IMG/VR virus record: IMGVR_UViG_3300042888_000931
Span: 1-64,000 of that record
Source: a virus
Direction: 5' to 3' (one strand)
Length of the DNA: 64,000 nt
Both the position numbers and the translations under genes were made by a program. The notes under the pieces are model-generated. The model saw only the letters and a program-made list of their open reading frames with translations. It ran no database searches and was not told the origin of the DNA. Positions within the stretch are counted from its first letter, which is position 1. Each line of letters starts with the position of its first letter. Below are positions 51,609-61,000 of the stretch, one piece after another.

Positions 51609-52772
51609 ATGATAACTAATGTAGGCAAAAATATCTTAGCAAAGTACCTTGTTGGACAGACAACATCTTATGCATCTCACATCGCTATAGGGTGTGGAAC
51701 AAATCCAGTGGCATCTGACTACACATTTAGTCCTGCCGAGTTACTGGCAATGAAAAATAGAGAATCCCTAGAGTTTGAAATGATCCGCATGCCTATTGTT
51801 TCTAGAGGCTTTGTTGATGAGGACGGAATATCAAAGGTTGTTCTAACTGCAGAACTTCCAACTCAAGAAAGATATGAAATTACAGAGGTAGGTATATTTT
51901 CTGCAGCATCAAACCCAGTAGCAGGAGCATTCGATAGCAGAGTTGTTTATTCTTTTTCAGACACCGACAACTGGCGATACAGTATTGATGGAGAATCTCC
52001 TACTAATATTTTTGTACAAAATGCTCCGCTAGATGGAGAAACAAATACTGGAAATATTATTCAGACACCAAAAGTTTTTGCAACAAATGCAGACAATAGA
52101 ATTTTTACAGACGAAGACAGAGTTGCCAGAAATGAAAGATGTAGATTTTTAAATAACATTATTGCAATGAGAGGCGACACATCGAGCCTTGGCTATAACC
52201 CACAAGGAAGCATGGTTCCTCTAACTGGTTCAGACTACATTATATTAGATCCTACATCTATAGATTTTACAAAGAATAGCCCATTAGATGAACTTCGTCT
52301 TGCATTTTCTATTGCTAACAAGACTGCAAACTCTCTAACTGTTCCAGACAACGTTAAAATACTTTTAGAGTTTTCTCACCCTGGAGCAAACTCAAGCATA
52401 CAGTATGCAAAGTTTCAAGTAGACATTGATGATACAGGATACGACAATGGGACGTCTGTAAACTCTCATGATTTTGAAAACAATAGATACGTCGTAGTAA
52501 ACAAAACTTTTCAAGAGTTAGACAAGAGTTTGAGATTTAGTTGGTCAGAAGTTAAAACAGCAAAGATTTATGCCACTATTACTAAAAACAATCTTCCATC
52601 TGATTCCTATTATGTTTGTCTGGATGCTCTGAGGGTTGAAAATAATACAGCAACAAACTCTCTCTATGGAATGACTGGGTACTCTGTAATTAAAAATGTA
52701 CAGTCTAGACCAATTATTAAATCAGCAAACACAACAAACTATATTGAGTTTAGATTTGCATTGGATGTTTAA
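51609..52772 (+). CDS. Minor tail / tail-fibre protein
   Basis: 387 residues with a GGGAGCA SD. The opening ITNVGKNILAKYLVGQTTSYASHIAIGCG is a widespread phage tail-fibre N-terminus that anchors the fibre to the tail. The mid part includes LLEFSHPGANSSIQYAKFQV and SDSYYVCLDALRVEN, which is like a carbohydrate-binding jelly-roll. The C-terminus ends in SANTTNYIEFRFALDV. Probably a side fibre or a receptor-binding arm in the tip complex. Confidence 0.65.
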   Translation: MITNVGKNILAKYLVGQTTSYASHIAIGCGTNPVASDYTFSPAELLAMKNRESLEFEMIRMPIVSRGFVDEDGISKVVLTAELPTQERYEITEVGIFSAASNPVAGAFDSRVVYSFSDTDNWRYSIDGESPTNIFVQNAPLDGETNTGNIIQTPKVFATNADNRIFTDEDRVARNERCRFLNNIIAMRGDTSSLGYNPQGSMVPLTGSDYIILDPTSIDFTKNSPLDELRLAFSIANKTANSLTVPDNVKILLEFSHPGANSSIQYAKFQVDIDDTGYDNGTSVNSHDFENNRYVVVNKTFQELDKSLRFSWSEVKTAKIYATITKNNLPSDSYYVCLDALRVENNTATNSLYGMTGYSVIKNVQSRPIIKSANTTNYIEFRFALDV

Positions 52773-52774
52773 CA

Positions 52775-53212
52775 ATGGCAATTACACCAGACCCTGGAAT
52801 TAAAAATATTATTATTAAAAAGCAATCACTAGGAAAAGTGACAGAAAATAATAAAACTGTTTTAAGATTTAGAATAGTTGCAGAAGATAAGAACAGAAAG
52901 TCTGCCTATTCTCCAATAGTTTTTACTCAATCAGAGCAGGTTGAGGATGGAACTGGAGACCTAAGACAACTAGGAAACACTCTGATTCTCAGTTGGGATC
53001 CTGGCAACACTTCTACACAATTGCTATATGATGTTTTTGTTGGGTTTGACTCTGCTGAACCAACATATAAAGCAACAACTGGATCTACAAGTTATTCATT
53101 TTTAAAAACTGGAACAACCTCCGTTCGTGCTATTGTTCAGGTATCTTCAATTAACCCAAAGATAAATGTAGGGCTACAGATTTACGATTCTGGAACTGAG
53201 AGTCTGGTATAA
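52775..53212 (+). CDS. Ig/Fn3-like tail protein
   Basis: 145 residues. An immunoglobulin/fibronectin-like pattern is visible in the second half (LILSWDPGNTSTQLLYDVFV; TSYSFLKTGTTSVRAIVQVS), preceded by a strand region VLRFRIVAEDKNRKSAYSP that fits a first partial domain. Such domains decorate phage tails and help weak cell binding. It starts 2 nt after the previous stop. A promoter for the next gene overlaps its 3' end. Confidence 0.6.
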   Translation: MAITPDPGIKNIIIKKQSLGKVTENNKTVLRFRIVAEDKNRKSAYSPIVFTQSEQVEDGTGDLRQLGNTLILSWDPGNTSTQLLYDVFVGFDSAEPTYKATTGSTSYSFLKTGTTSVRAIVQVSSINPKINVGLQIYDSGTESLV

Positions 53213-53213
53213 T
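53205..53213 (+). promoter_or_regulatory. Extended -10 promoter TGGTATAAT, leaderless
   Basis: TGG-TATAAT overlaps the stop of the previous gene and ends 6 nt before ATG 53220. No SD is present. Confidence 0.7.
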
Positions 53214-53219
53214 TATATT

Positions 53220-53666
53220 ATGGCAATTTTACCTGTACCAGAACGAGGACAGCCCTTAGATGTAACCTACATTTATCAGATTGTTAAGGCTGTTAATGAT
53301 TTGTCAACTCAGGCTTCTACATCTATAAATAAGTATGTAACAGTAGACACTCCCAATGCAGGCAAGCAGAGTGTCAAGACTTCAGAGGCAAGAGTTATCG
53401 GTGGTTATGTTAGAGTTACAAATGGTGAAACCCAGACTGCTGGGTCAGCACTTCCATTTTCCTATTCTTTTCCAACTGAATTTAAGTTTACTCCAATCGT
53501 AACAGCAACCCCAGTGAACAATGCAATTGCCTCTACTGCAGGAAATGATGTTGTTGTCACCCTTTCTAGCGTAACTACCTCAAGCATAGAAGGATCAGTC
53601 AAGTTTAATGTTGGTGGAGTTTCAAGTGTTGGCGTTAACCTTATTGCAATAGGTATACCCAACTGA
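53220..53666 (+). CDS. Short tail-fibre tip-like protein
   Basis: 148 residues with a leaderless start. The N-terminal LPVPERGQPLDVTYIYQIVKAVNDLS is a helical trimerisation-like opening. The C-terminal 80 residues (PFSYSFPTEFKFTPIVTATPV; SIEGSVKFNVGGVSSVGVNLIAIGIPN) have the layout of the short H-type lectin or fibre-tip domains used by many phages. Likely a small receptor-binding or fibre-end protein. Its stop overlaps the start of the next gene. Confidence 0.6.
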   Translation: MAILPVPERGQPLDVTYIYQIVKAVNDLSTQASTSINKYVTVDTPNAGKQSVKTSEARVIGGYVRVTNGETQTAGSALPFSYSFPTEFKFTPIVTATPVNNAIASTAGNDVVVTLSSVTTSSIEGSVKFNVGGVSSVGVNLIAIGIPN

Positions 53667-53857
53667 TGATTTTTTGTAAAAAATGTAAAGGTAGAATGTT
53701 TATAGACAGACAGTATACCGAAATAAACAATTTAGAAATGTACTGTATGTCTTGTGGAGCACGAGCATTCTTTCATCCACCAAGCAATTCTCAGGAGGGC
53801 CGATGGCTATTAAAAAGGGAACAATTGAGAGCGAAGGCTACAATGTCCTCCCTGTAA
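53666..53857 (+). CDS. Zinc-ribbon small protein
   Basis: 63 residues. CKKCKGRMFIDR near the N-terminus and CMSCGARAFFH form two CxxC knuckles, so it is a rubredoxin-like zinc ribbon. A basic C-terminal tail (RWLLKREQLRAKATMSSL) overlaps the next gene by 55 nt. ATG 53666 overlaps the stop of the preceding tail gene. It marks the change from structural genes to the regulation/replication module. Function unknown, probably nucleic-acid binding. Confidence 0.65.
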   Translation: MIFCKKCKGRMFIDRQYTEINNLEMYCMSCGARAFFHPPSNSQEGRWLLKREQLRAKATMSSL

Positions 53858-54345
53858 TTCAAGGGAATAAAAAAGTCTGGTTCTTAAATGGAGACTTAGT
53901 AAGAGTCCATCACCTCAACAAGTCTAATGGGATTATGTCTGTTTACAATATCACAAAAGATCAGATTGAAAGTTGTTTAATTAGTGATTTTAAAAATAAA
54001 AGAGAACGGGCATACACTGTAGGGCAGACTGCTGATTTAGTTAATCGTCATAAAAAATATATGCCATCACTAATGAAACGAAGAGTCATTCCTTTTCCAA
54101 CGGGATCTCAAAAGGGTGGAGCAAGAGGATTTCAAGTAAGATCGTATTACTCAGAATCGCAAGTCAGAGAGATACGTGATATACTTGCTTCATACCATAT
54201 TGGTAGACCAAGAAAAGATAAATTAATAACTAATGATATTACGCCCAGCAAGCAAGAGTTGACACGCAGGATGGGCGATGGTATACTTACATATACGAGA
54301 ACAGAAGATGGACGGTTTGTTCCCATTTGGGGCGAATCTATTTAA
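53803..54345 (+). CDS. HTH (MerR-like) DNA-binding regulator, putative
   Basis: 180 residues from ATG 53803, chosen for AGGAGGG 4 nt upstream; the longer frame has no SD. A short N-terminal beta part (WFLNGDLVRVHHLNKSNG) resembles a small barrel. The central region YTVGQTADLVNRHKKYMPSL continues to YYSESQVREIRDILASYHIG, the order of a MerR or excisionase-type winged helix followed by a helix. A basic linker GRPRKDK resembles an AT-hook. It may regulate replication or late genes. No DNA target is evident. Confidence 0.6.
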   Translation: MAIKKGTIESEGYNVLPVIQGNKKVWFLNGDLVRVHHLNKSNGIMSVYNITKDQIESCLISDFKNKRERAYTVGQTADLVNRHKKYMPSLMKRRVIPFPTGSQKGGARGFQVRSYYSESQVREIRDILASYHIGRPRKDKLITNDITPSKQELTRRMGDGILTYTRTEDGRFVPIWGESI

Positions 54346-54358
54346 CGAAGGGTATAAA

Positions 54359-54592
54359 ATGCAAAACGATTCAGGATATGTAGTAACAAATGAACCAACA
54401 AAAGTATCCGTTACACTGGGATACACACTTAATCTAGGAAATTTTCAATCACTAAGACTTGACCTTGGTGTTGTAGACTCAAAGCGTGATGGAGAGAATA
54501 CAGATCAGGCTTTTGAGCGTGTGTACAAGTTTGTTGAAGACAAACTAACTGCCAAGATTTTAGAAGCACAATCCGAGGCTGAAGAAAAGTAA
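54359..54592 (+). CDS. Conserved small replication-region protein
   Basis: 77 residues from ATG 54359, which has GAAGGG as SD; the frame is open 27 codons further upstream inside the previous gene. The main signature is SVTLGYTLNLGNFQSLRLDLGVVDSKR (residues about 17-43), followed by a helix AFERVYKFVEDKL. Proteins of this type occur next to replication genes in several phages, but I cannot name a proven role. Its stop overlaps the next ATG. Confidence 0.55.
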   Translation: MQNDSGYVVTNEPTKVSVTLGYTLNLGNFQSLRLDLGVVDSKRDGENTDQAFERVYKFVEDKLTAKILEAQSEAEEK

Positions 54593-54900
54593 TGGCTGAA
54601 CGCAAAGACCGTATGGCTTTGCTTTCAAGATACAGCAAGTATCATACCGCAAGGTACGAATCAAAGCCATCTCTAAACCTGAATGTAGAACAGTGGGCAT
54701 CTGATGCTCTTATTGAATCCTACACACTGCCAGGATGCTACGATATACTTGAGTACTACTTTGCTGTTTCAGAAACCCCATCGTGGAATTACTTTGCATA
54801 CAATGCAGAGAAAATATTACAGGCAAAAAAGGATAGACTAAAAGATAGTCAAGAAAGAGCAGAGCGTAGACGAATGGCAAAGGAGTGGCTAAGTGAATAA
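54592..54900 (+). CDS. Small helical protein before the helicase
   Basis: 102 residues, almost entirely helical and charged, with a Trp-rich centre (NVEQWASDALIESYTLPGCYD; SWNYFAYNAEKILQAK) and a C-terminal charged helix (ERAERRRMAKEW). The size, position directly before a DnaB-like helicase gene and overlap with its GTG start suggest a helicase loader or replisome accessory. This is inference from location; the sequence does not match a loader motif that I know. Confidence 0.5.
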   Translation: MAERKDRMALLSRYSKYHTARYESKPSLNLNVEQWASDALIESYTLPGCYDILEYYFAVSETPSWNYFAYNAEKILQAKKDRLKDSQERAERRRMAKEWLSE

Positions 54901-56113
54901 TACAGAGTCAAAACTAATTACTGCTGTTCTTCAGGATAAGCAGATCCATGTTCTGCTACAGGCAAACGTAGATACATTACTTAGAACTCACGGAGATATT
55001 TGGAATTTTGTAAGACTTTATTTTGAGAATAACTCGTCTCTTCCTCCAGTAGATTTGGTAAGAGAAAAGTTTCGTGACTTTGATCCAGTTCCAGGTGTTG
55101 GTGCTACCAAGCATCACCTTGAAGAGTTGCAAGGAGAATACTTAAGGGATAGTCTAAAAGATATCTTAAGGTCTGCTGCAACTGATGTTCAGCAAGGCGA
55201 GGGTGGTAAAGCCCTAGAAGGACTTATTACAAAAACCTCAGAACTAAAAAAGAATACTGCTGCTATTCGTGATATTGATGTAACAGATCTAGAGTCTGCG
55301 ATTGCTTACTTTGAAAATGTAAAGAAGCAACAAGCCCTAGGTCATATTGGCATCAAGACTGGCTTGCCAGGATTTGATAACTATCTGCCATCTGGAATTA
55401 TGCCAGGGCAGTTAGGAGTCTTCTTGGCATACCCAGGTATAGGAAAGTCCTGGTTAGCCCTGTACTTCGCTGTACAGGCCTGGAAACAGGGTAAGACACC
55501 CCTTGTAATCTCTCTTGAGATGTCTGAGACAGAAGTCAGAAACCGTGTCTTTACCATTATGGGAGAAGGTCGTTGGTCTCACAGAAAGATTAGTAATGGC
55601 GAGATTGAGATTGATATGCTAAAGGAATGGCATGCAAAGAATCTTCAAGGCAAGCCAGAGTTTCACATTATCTCAAACGATCAGGGTGGAGAAATTAACC
55701 CTTCTGTTCTTCGTGGAAAGATTGACCAGTACAAGCCAGACTTTGTAATCGTTGACTACCTTCAGTTGATGGCTCCTAATCAGAAGTCAGATAATGAAAC
55801 GGTACGAATGAAGAACCTTTCACGAGAACTTAAACTAATGGCTATTGGTGAAGAGGTTCCTATTATTGCTATCTCATCTGCTACACCAGATGACGTTAAT
55901 GACCTATCTACCGTCCCTACCCTGGGCCAAACGGCATGGTCTAGACAGATTGCCTACGATGCTGACTGGGTCCTTGCCCTAGGCCGTGGGACTAATAGTG
56001 ACATCATTGAGTGTGCCTTTAGGAAGAATCGTAATGGTTTTATGGGAGACTTCTTAGTCCAGTGCGACTTTGACAAGGGATACTACAGGTATAAAGACTT
56101 TGAAGATAAGTAG
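54893..56113 (+). CDS. DnaB-like replicative DNA helicase
   Basis: 406 residues from GTG 54893 with AAAGGAG at a 7-nt gap. The RecA-type core has a Walker A loop at 181-186 (AYPGIGKSW), PLVISLEMSETEVRNRV, the Walker B KPDFVIVDYLQLM and the arginine-finger region (FRKNRNGFMGDF). The N-terminal domain of about 150 residues is short compared with bacterial DnaB (about 470 total). It unwinds DNA ahead of the phage-encoded polymerase III alpha at 58025. The primase gene lies just downstream. Confidence 0.9.
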   Translation: MNNTESKLITAVLQDKQIHVLLQANVDTLLRTHGDIWNFVRLYFENNSSLPPVDLVREKFRDFDPVPGVGATKHHLEELQGEYLRDSLKDILRSAATDVQQGEGGKALEGLITKTSELKKNTAAIRDIDVTDLESAIAYFENVKKQQALGHIGIKTGLPGFDNYLPSGIMPGQLGVFLAYPGIGKSWLALYFAVQAWKQGKTPLVISLEMSETEVRNRVFTIMGEGRWSHRKISNGEIEIDMLKEWHAKNLQGKPEFHIISNDQGGEINPSVLRGKIDQYKPDFVIVDYLQLMAPNQKSDNETVRMKNLSRELKLMAIGEEVPIIAISSATPDDVNDLSTVPTLGQTAWSRQIAYDADWVLALGRGTNSDIIECAFRKNRNGFMGDFLVQCDFDKGYYRYKDFEDK

Positions 56114-56114
56114 G

Positions 56115-56120
56115 TATAAT
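56115..56120 (+). promoter_or_regulatory. -10 promoter TATAAT, near-leaderless
   Basis: TATAAT (preceded by AGG, not TGn) ends 5 nt before ATG 56126. No SD lies between them. Confidence 0.5.
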
Positions 56121-56125
56121 ATGGT

Positions 56126-56497
56126 ATGTCAAAAACCAAGGAGAACATACCTCCAGATTTCTATCACCACAAGCCACTTAAAAAGTTTTACATAAGTGGG
56201 ATAATCCAAGATGAGGCCTTGCTTGGAAGATTAAAGATAGAGTACGTAAGACTATTAGTTTCAGAAATGAGGTTGAGTGGGTATGTTCCAAGAATTGACC
56301 TTGACCCAGACTTCACCTTACTGTATAATGATAGTAAAGACTTTTTTGAATTTGAATTATCTGTACACGGAGTTTACGCAGGGAAAAGGAAGAGCGAATG
56401 CATAGCAGGGGTAGACGGGACCAATCCAGTCCTTATACAGCCGAGCAAGTCAAGCGAGTCATCACTGGATCAGGCACAACAATCGAGTCAGAACTAG
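56126..56497 (+). CDS. Unknown protein overlapping the primase gene
   Basis: 123 residues. The first 90 (FYHHKPLKKFYISGIIQDEALLGRLKIEY; FTLLYNDSKDFFEFELSVHGVYAGK) form an alpha/beta domain. The last 33 residues are Ser/Gln-rich, the part that overlaps the primase gene in another frame by 100 nt. It starts near-leaderless. The position in the replication module suggests a replisome accessory. No motif is recognised. Confidence 0.5.
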   Translation: MSKTKENIPPDFYHHKPLKKFYISGIIQDEALLGRLKIEYVRLLVSEMRLSGYVPRIDLDPDFTLLYNDSKDFFEFELSVHGVYAGKRKSECIAGVDGTNPVLIQPSKSSESSLDQAQQSSQN

Positions 56498-57342
56498 ATG
56501 CTGACTTTATAATCTTTTGTCCATTTCACAACAATCATAGAACTCCAGCAGGAGAAGTGCACAAGACCAACGGAATGTTCTTTTGTTTTTCATGTCAGAA
56601 GTCTGCAGATCTAATAGAGTTAGTAATGCACACATCTAACAGGACATATTTTGAAGCAGCAAGATTCATAAAGAGCAAAGAAAAAGAAAGTAATCTTGCA
56701 GTCGAGATTGACCGTGCCTTAGTAAAAGAAGAACAGTACAAGCCATTTGATGAATTGATTATCAAAAGACTTCACAATAATCTTATTTCATCTGACAGGG
56801 CCAAGAGTTATTTTCAATATCGAAAACTAACTAAGCACTCTTGCGAGAAGTTTGTTTTAGGATATTCTGAAAAGCAGGATATGGTTACTGTACCAGTGCA
56901 CAGTCCAGACGGAGTTCCTATTGGATTTGTTGGAAGGTCTATTGAGGGCAAAGACTTTAAGAATACTCCAGGGCTTCCTAAAAGCAAAACTCTTTTTAAC
57001 TTGCATCGTGTCAAGAAATCTGATATAGTATATGTTGTAGAGTCTTCATTTGATGTGATCAGGCTTGACCAATTAGGAATTCCTGCAGTCGCAACACTAG
57101 GTGCAAACGTTTCAGGAAAACAAATAGAATTGCTTCAAAAGTATTTCAATAACATTCTTGTTATTGCAGATAATGATGAGGCAGGAGGAAACATGAAAGA
57201 CAGGATAATTGAAAAACTTGGATCTCGTGTATCTGTTGTACAACTAAATACAAAATATAAAGACATAGGCGATATGCCAGATGAAGAAATTAAAGACTTA
57301 AGTTCTTCGTTTGACAAAACCATAGAGTCTATGCTAAACTAA
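56398..57342 (+). CDS. DnaG-type DNA primase
   Basis: 314 residues. ATG 56398 has an AAAAGGAAG SD; no later start would keep the zinc site. Zinc finger CPFHNNH followed by FFCFSCQKSADL matches the CHC2 type. A TOPRIM core follows: VVESSFDVIRLDQLGIPAVATLG, then VIADNDEAGGNMKD with the conserved DxD. It makes RNA primers for the phage polymerase. It lacks the long C-terminal helicase-binding domain of bacterial DnaG (about 600 residues), as expected for a compact phage primase. The 5' part overlaps the previous gene. Confidence 0.85.
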   Translation: MHSRGRRDQSSPYTAEQVKRVITGSGTTIESELDADFIIFCPFHNNHRTPAGEVHKTNGMFFCFSCQKSADLIELVMHTSNRTYFEAARFIKSKEKESNLAVEIDRALVKEEQYKPFDELIIKRLHNNLISSDRAKSYFQYRKLTKHSCEKFVLGYSEKQDMVTVPVHSPDGVPIGFVGRSIEGKDFKNTPGLPKSKTLFNLHRVKKSDIVYVVESSFDVIRLDQLGIPAVATLGANVSGKQIELLQKYFNNILVIADNDEAGGNMKDRIIEKLGSRVSVVQLNTKYKDIGDMPDEEIKDLSSSFDKTIESMLN

Positions 57343-57366
57343 TACAAACACACAAAGGAGAAAAAT

Positions 57367-58023
57367 ATGAGCATTGTAAAGGGAATCAAGAACATCAACG
57401 CCCTGCTCGACAGACCAAAGTACGAAAACGAAGGACCAAAGGTTAAGTGGCTAAAACTTGCCGATGGGCAATCAGTAAAGATCCGATTCATTGAAGAACT
57501 CGATGAGGATTCTGCAAACTATAATGAAAAGCGTGGACTAGCACTTGTTGTTAAGGAGCACGTAAATCCAAAGGACTACAAGCGTAAGGCTGTAGACACA
57601 ATGGAATCAGAAGGCCGTGACTGGGCAGAAGAAATGCACCGCAAGGATCCAAAGGCAGGATGGCGTGGCCGTCTTCGCTTCTATTGCAACGTTCTTGTTG
57701 ACGATGGAATTGAAGCACCGTATGTTGCAATCTGGTCAATGGGTATCAGCAAGCAGTCATCATTTAATACAATTCGTGAGTATGCACTTGAAACAGGAAG
57801 CATCTCAAACGTAATCTGGAAGTTAAAGCGTAATGGTCAGGGAACTGAAACCAATTACACACTTATTCCATCAGCACCAGATAAGGAACCATTCGATTGG
57901 AAAGATATCGAACCTTATCCTTTGGAGTCAGCACTAAAGAAGATTCCATACGCAGAACAAGAAGCGTTCTACTTGGGCTTTGATGGCCCATCTACTACCT
58001 CAGCAACAAACGCTGATTGGTAA
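57367..58023 (+). CDS. Single-stranded-DNA-binding protein (putative)
   Basis: 218 residues with an AAAGGAG SD. The sequence SIVKGIKNINALLDRPKYEN, then KVKWLKLADGQSVKIRFIEEL, fits a phage gp32-like or OB-fold ssDNA-binding protein. LRFYCNVLVDDGIEAPYVAIWSMG is the OB core, and SNVIWKLKRNGQGTETNYTLIP a second strand pair. The tail ends in a short acidic/aromatic segment (NADW). It sits between primase and polymerase, where such a protein is normally found. The next start is 2 nt after its stop. Confidence 0.7.
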   Translation: MSIVKGIKNINALLDRPKYENEGPKVKWLKLADGQSVKIRFIEELDEDSANYNEKRGLALVVKEHVNPKDYKRKAVDTMESEGRDWAEEMHRKDPKAGWRGRLRFYCNVLVDDGIEAPYVAIWSMGISKQSSFNTIREYALETGSISNVIWKLKRNGQGTETNYTLIPSAPDKEPFDWKDIEPYPLESALKKIPYAEQEAFYLGFDGPSTTSATNADW

Positions 58024-58024
58024 T

Positions 58025-61000
58025 ATGAACTACGTAGGCTTACATGTCCACACCCATTTTAGTTTGTTTGATGGGATTGCTACTCCAGAAGAATACGTTG
58101 ACCGTGCAGTTGAGTTAGGGATGCCTGCAATAGCCATCACTGACCACGGTACTTTATCTGGGCATAGGGAACTGCACCGTATTGCAAAAGCAAAGGGCAT
58201 AAAGCCAATTCTTGGACTAGAGGGATACATGTGTGCAGACATATCTGATACACGAGATAAGTCTGAAAGAGAAGGTCAGCAAGATCTTGTCTACAACCAC
58301 ATTATCCTTCTAGCCAAGAATCAAATTGGTTTGGAAAACTTAAACAAGATTAGTGAACTATCTTGGACAGATGGTTTCTTTAAGAAGCCACGCTTTGACT
58401 TTACTATTTTAGAAAAGTATAAAGAAGGAATTATCGTAACTTCTGCTTGCCCAAGTAGCGTTTTAGTTAAAGCACTTGAAGAAGAAGAGTTTGCTCTTGC
58501 TAAGAAATATATATCTTGGTTTAAGGAACGCTTTGAAGATGACTACTATATTGAAGTCATGCCTCACAACGAAGCACATATTAATAAATATTTAATTGAA
58601 CTTGCAGATGAGTTTGGAATTAAGGTTGTTGTAACACCAGACTGCCACCATGTAGACTCGTCACAAAAAGAAGTTCAAGAATTTAAGTTGCTTATGAACA
58701 CCCACGGTAAGTTTGTAAAAGATGCAACATACGAGAAGTCAAAGAAAAAAGGCAACATGATGGAACGCCTTGACTATCTTTATGGCGAAGACCGTCAGAT
58801 CACATTTAATAAATTTGATATCCACCTACTCTCATACGAAGAGATTAAAGCAGCGATGGAATCGCAGGGTATTGATAGACCAGACATATATTCAAATACA
58901 CTTCTATTAGCAGATAAAGTAGAAGACTATGGCATTCAAGAAGGATTAAACCTACTACCAGTACAGTATAAGAGTCCTGACAAAGAACTTGCAAAGGTAG
59001 CATTAGAAGGTTTGGCAGAGAGAGGTTTGTCAGAAAACCAAGAGTATCTCGATAGACTTGAAGAAGAATTACAAATTATTAAAGATAAGAAGTTTGCTCC
59101 ATACTTCCTTGTTGTGAGTAACATGATCAACTGGGCAAAAAAGGAAGGAATTATGGTTGGGCCAGGTCGTGGTTCATCTGCTGGCTCTCTTGTTTGCTAC
59201 GCACTAAAAATTACAGACATTGATCCTATTGAACACAACCTTTTGTTCTTCCGTTTTATTAATCCAGAGCGTAATGACTTCCCAGATATTGATACAGATA
59301 TTCAAGATACTCGTCGTGAAGAAGTAAAAGACTATCTTGTTAGACAGTATCGACACGTTGCATCCATTGCTACCTTCCTTCAGTTTACTGGAAAGGGAAT
59401 TGTTAGAGATGTCTCAAGAGTTCTAAATATTCCTTTGTCAGATGTAAACAAGGTTTTGAAAACTGTAGACTCATGGGATGATTTCTGTACATCAAAATCA
59501 ACATACGAGTTTCGTGAGAAGTATCCAGAGGTAGAGGTTTACGGAGAACAACTTCGTGGTCGAATTCGTGGCACAGGTATTCACGCTGCTGGTGTTGTTA
59601 CTGCAAAAGAACCAATCTTTAGGTATGCCCCACTTGAAACAAGATCATCTACTGGGTCTGACGAAAGAATTCCAGTAGTTGGTGTTGACATGGAAGAGGC
59701 TGAAAGAATTGGTTTAATTAAGATTGATGCACTTGGTCTTAAGACTTTATCTGTTCTTAAGAATACAATTGACATTATTAAAGAACGAGATGGCAAAAAG
59801 ATTGATCTTCTTAAGATTAAGATGGACGATGCCAATGTATATCAGATGTTATCAGATGGATATACAAAGGGAGTGTTCCAGTGTGAAGCAGCACCATACA
59901 CAAACCTTCTTGTCAAGATGGGTGTCAAGAATCTAAATGAACTTGCAGCATCAAACGCACTTGTCCGTCCAGGTGCAATGAATACTATTGGTAAGGACTA
60001 TGTTGATCGCAAGCATGGTCGTCAAAACATTTCCTATACTCACCAAGTACTAAAACAATTTACGGAGGACACATATGGCTGTATTCTTTACCAGGAACAA
60101 GTTATGCAAGCATGCGTACACCTTGGCGGTATGTCCATGTCGGAAGCAGATAAAGTTAGAAAGATCATTGGAAAGAAAAAGGATGCTAAAGAATTTGATC
60201 AGTTTAAAGAAAAATTCGTAGAGGGAGCATCTAAATTCATTACTCCTCATGCTGCTTTAGATCTATGGCATGACTTTGAGGCTCACGCAGGGTACTCATT
60301 TAACAAGTCACACGCAGTAGCATACTCAACGCTATCATATTGGACAGCATGGTTAAAGTATTATTATCCACTTGAGTTTATGTACTCAGTGCTAAAGAAT
60401 GAAAAGGACAAGGATGCAAGAACTGAATATCTTATTGAAGCAAAGAGAATGGGTATTAGCGTTAAGTTACCTCACATTAACGATTCGGATATCGATTTTA
60501 AAATTGAGGGTAAGGGTATTCGGTTTGGGCTCACTGCTATCAAGTTCATATCTGACAAGATTGCAGAAAGATATATTGCAGCACGACCATTTAGTTCTTA
60601 CAAAGAACTTGAAGAGTTTACATTCACCAAGGGTAACGGAGTAAACAGTCGTGCACTACAAGCACTAAGAGTAATTGGTGCTGCAACATTCAATGATAAT
60701 CCTAGAAATGATCAGGATATTAAAGAGAACTTATATGAATACTTAAACCTTCCAGAGTTTAATATCACTATACCTTCTCACTACTATGCCTTCATTCAAG
60801 ATATTGTTGACTTTGAAGAAAAGGGATCATACATATTTATGGGTATGGTAAAATCAATTAAACGAGGAACAGGATGGTCACGAGTTGAAATTTTGGACAA
60901 AACTGGCAGTGTCGGTATATTTGACGACGAAAATACAACTATTGAGACGGGTCGTTCTTATCTTGTCTTGTGTAATGATAACAGGATTGTTTCTTTCATA

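Noticed and set aside
54353-54358. TATAAA directly before ATG 54359 as a promoter
   Set aside because: It abuts the ATG, leaving no room for a transcription start before the codon; GAAGGG gives an adequate SD on an upstream transcript.
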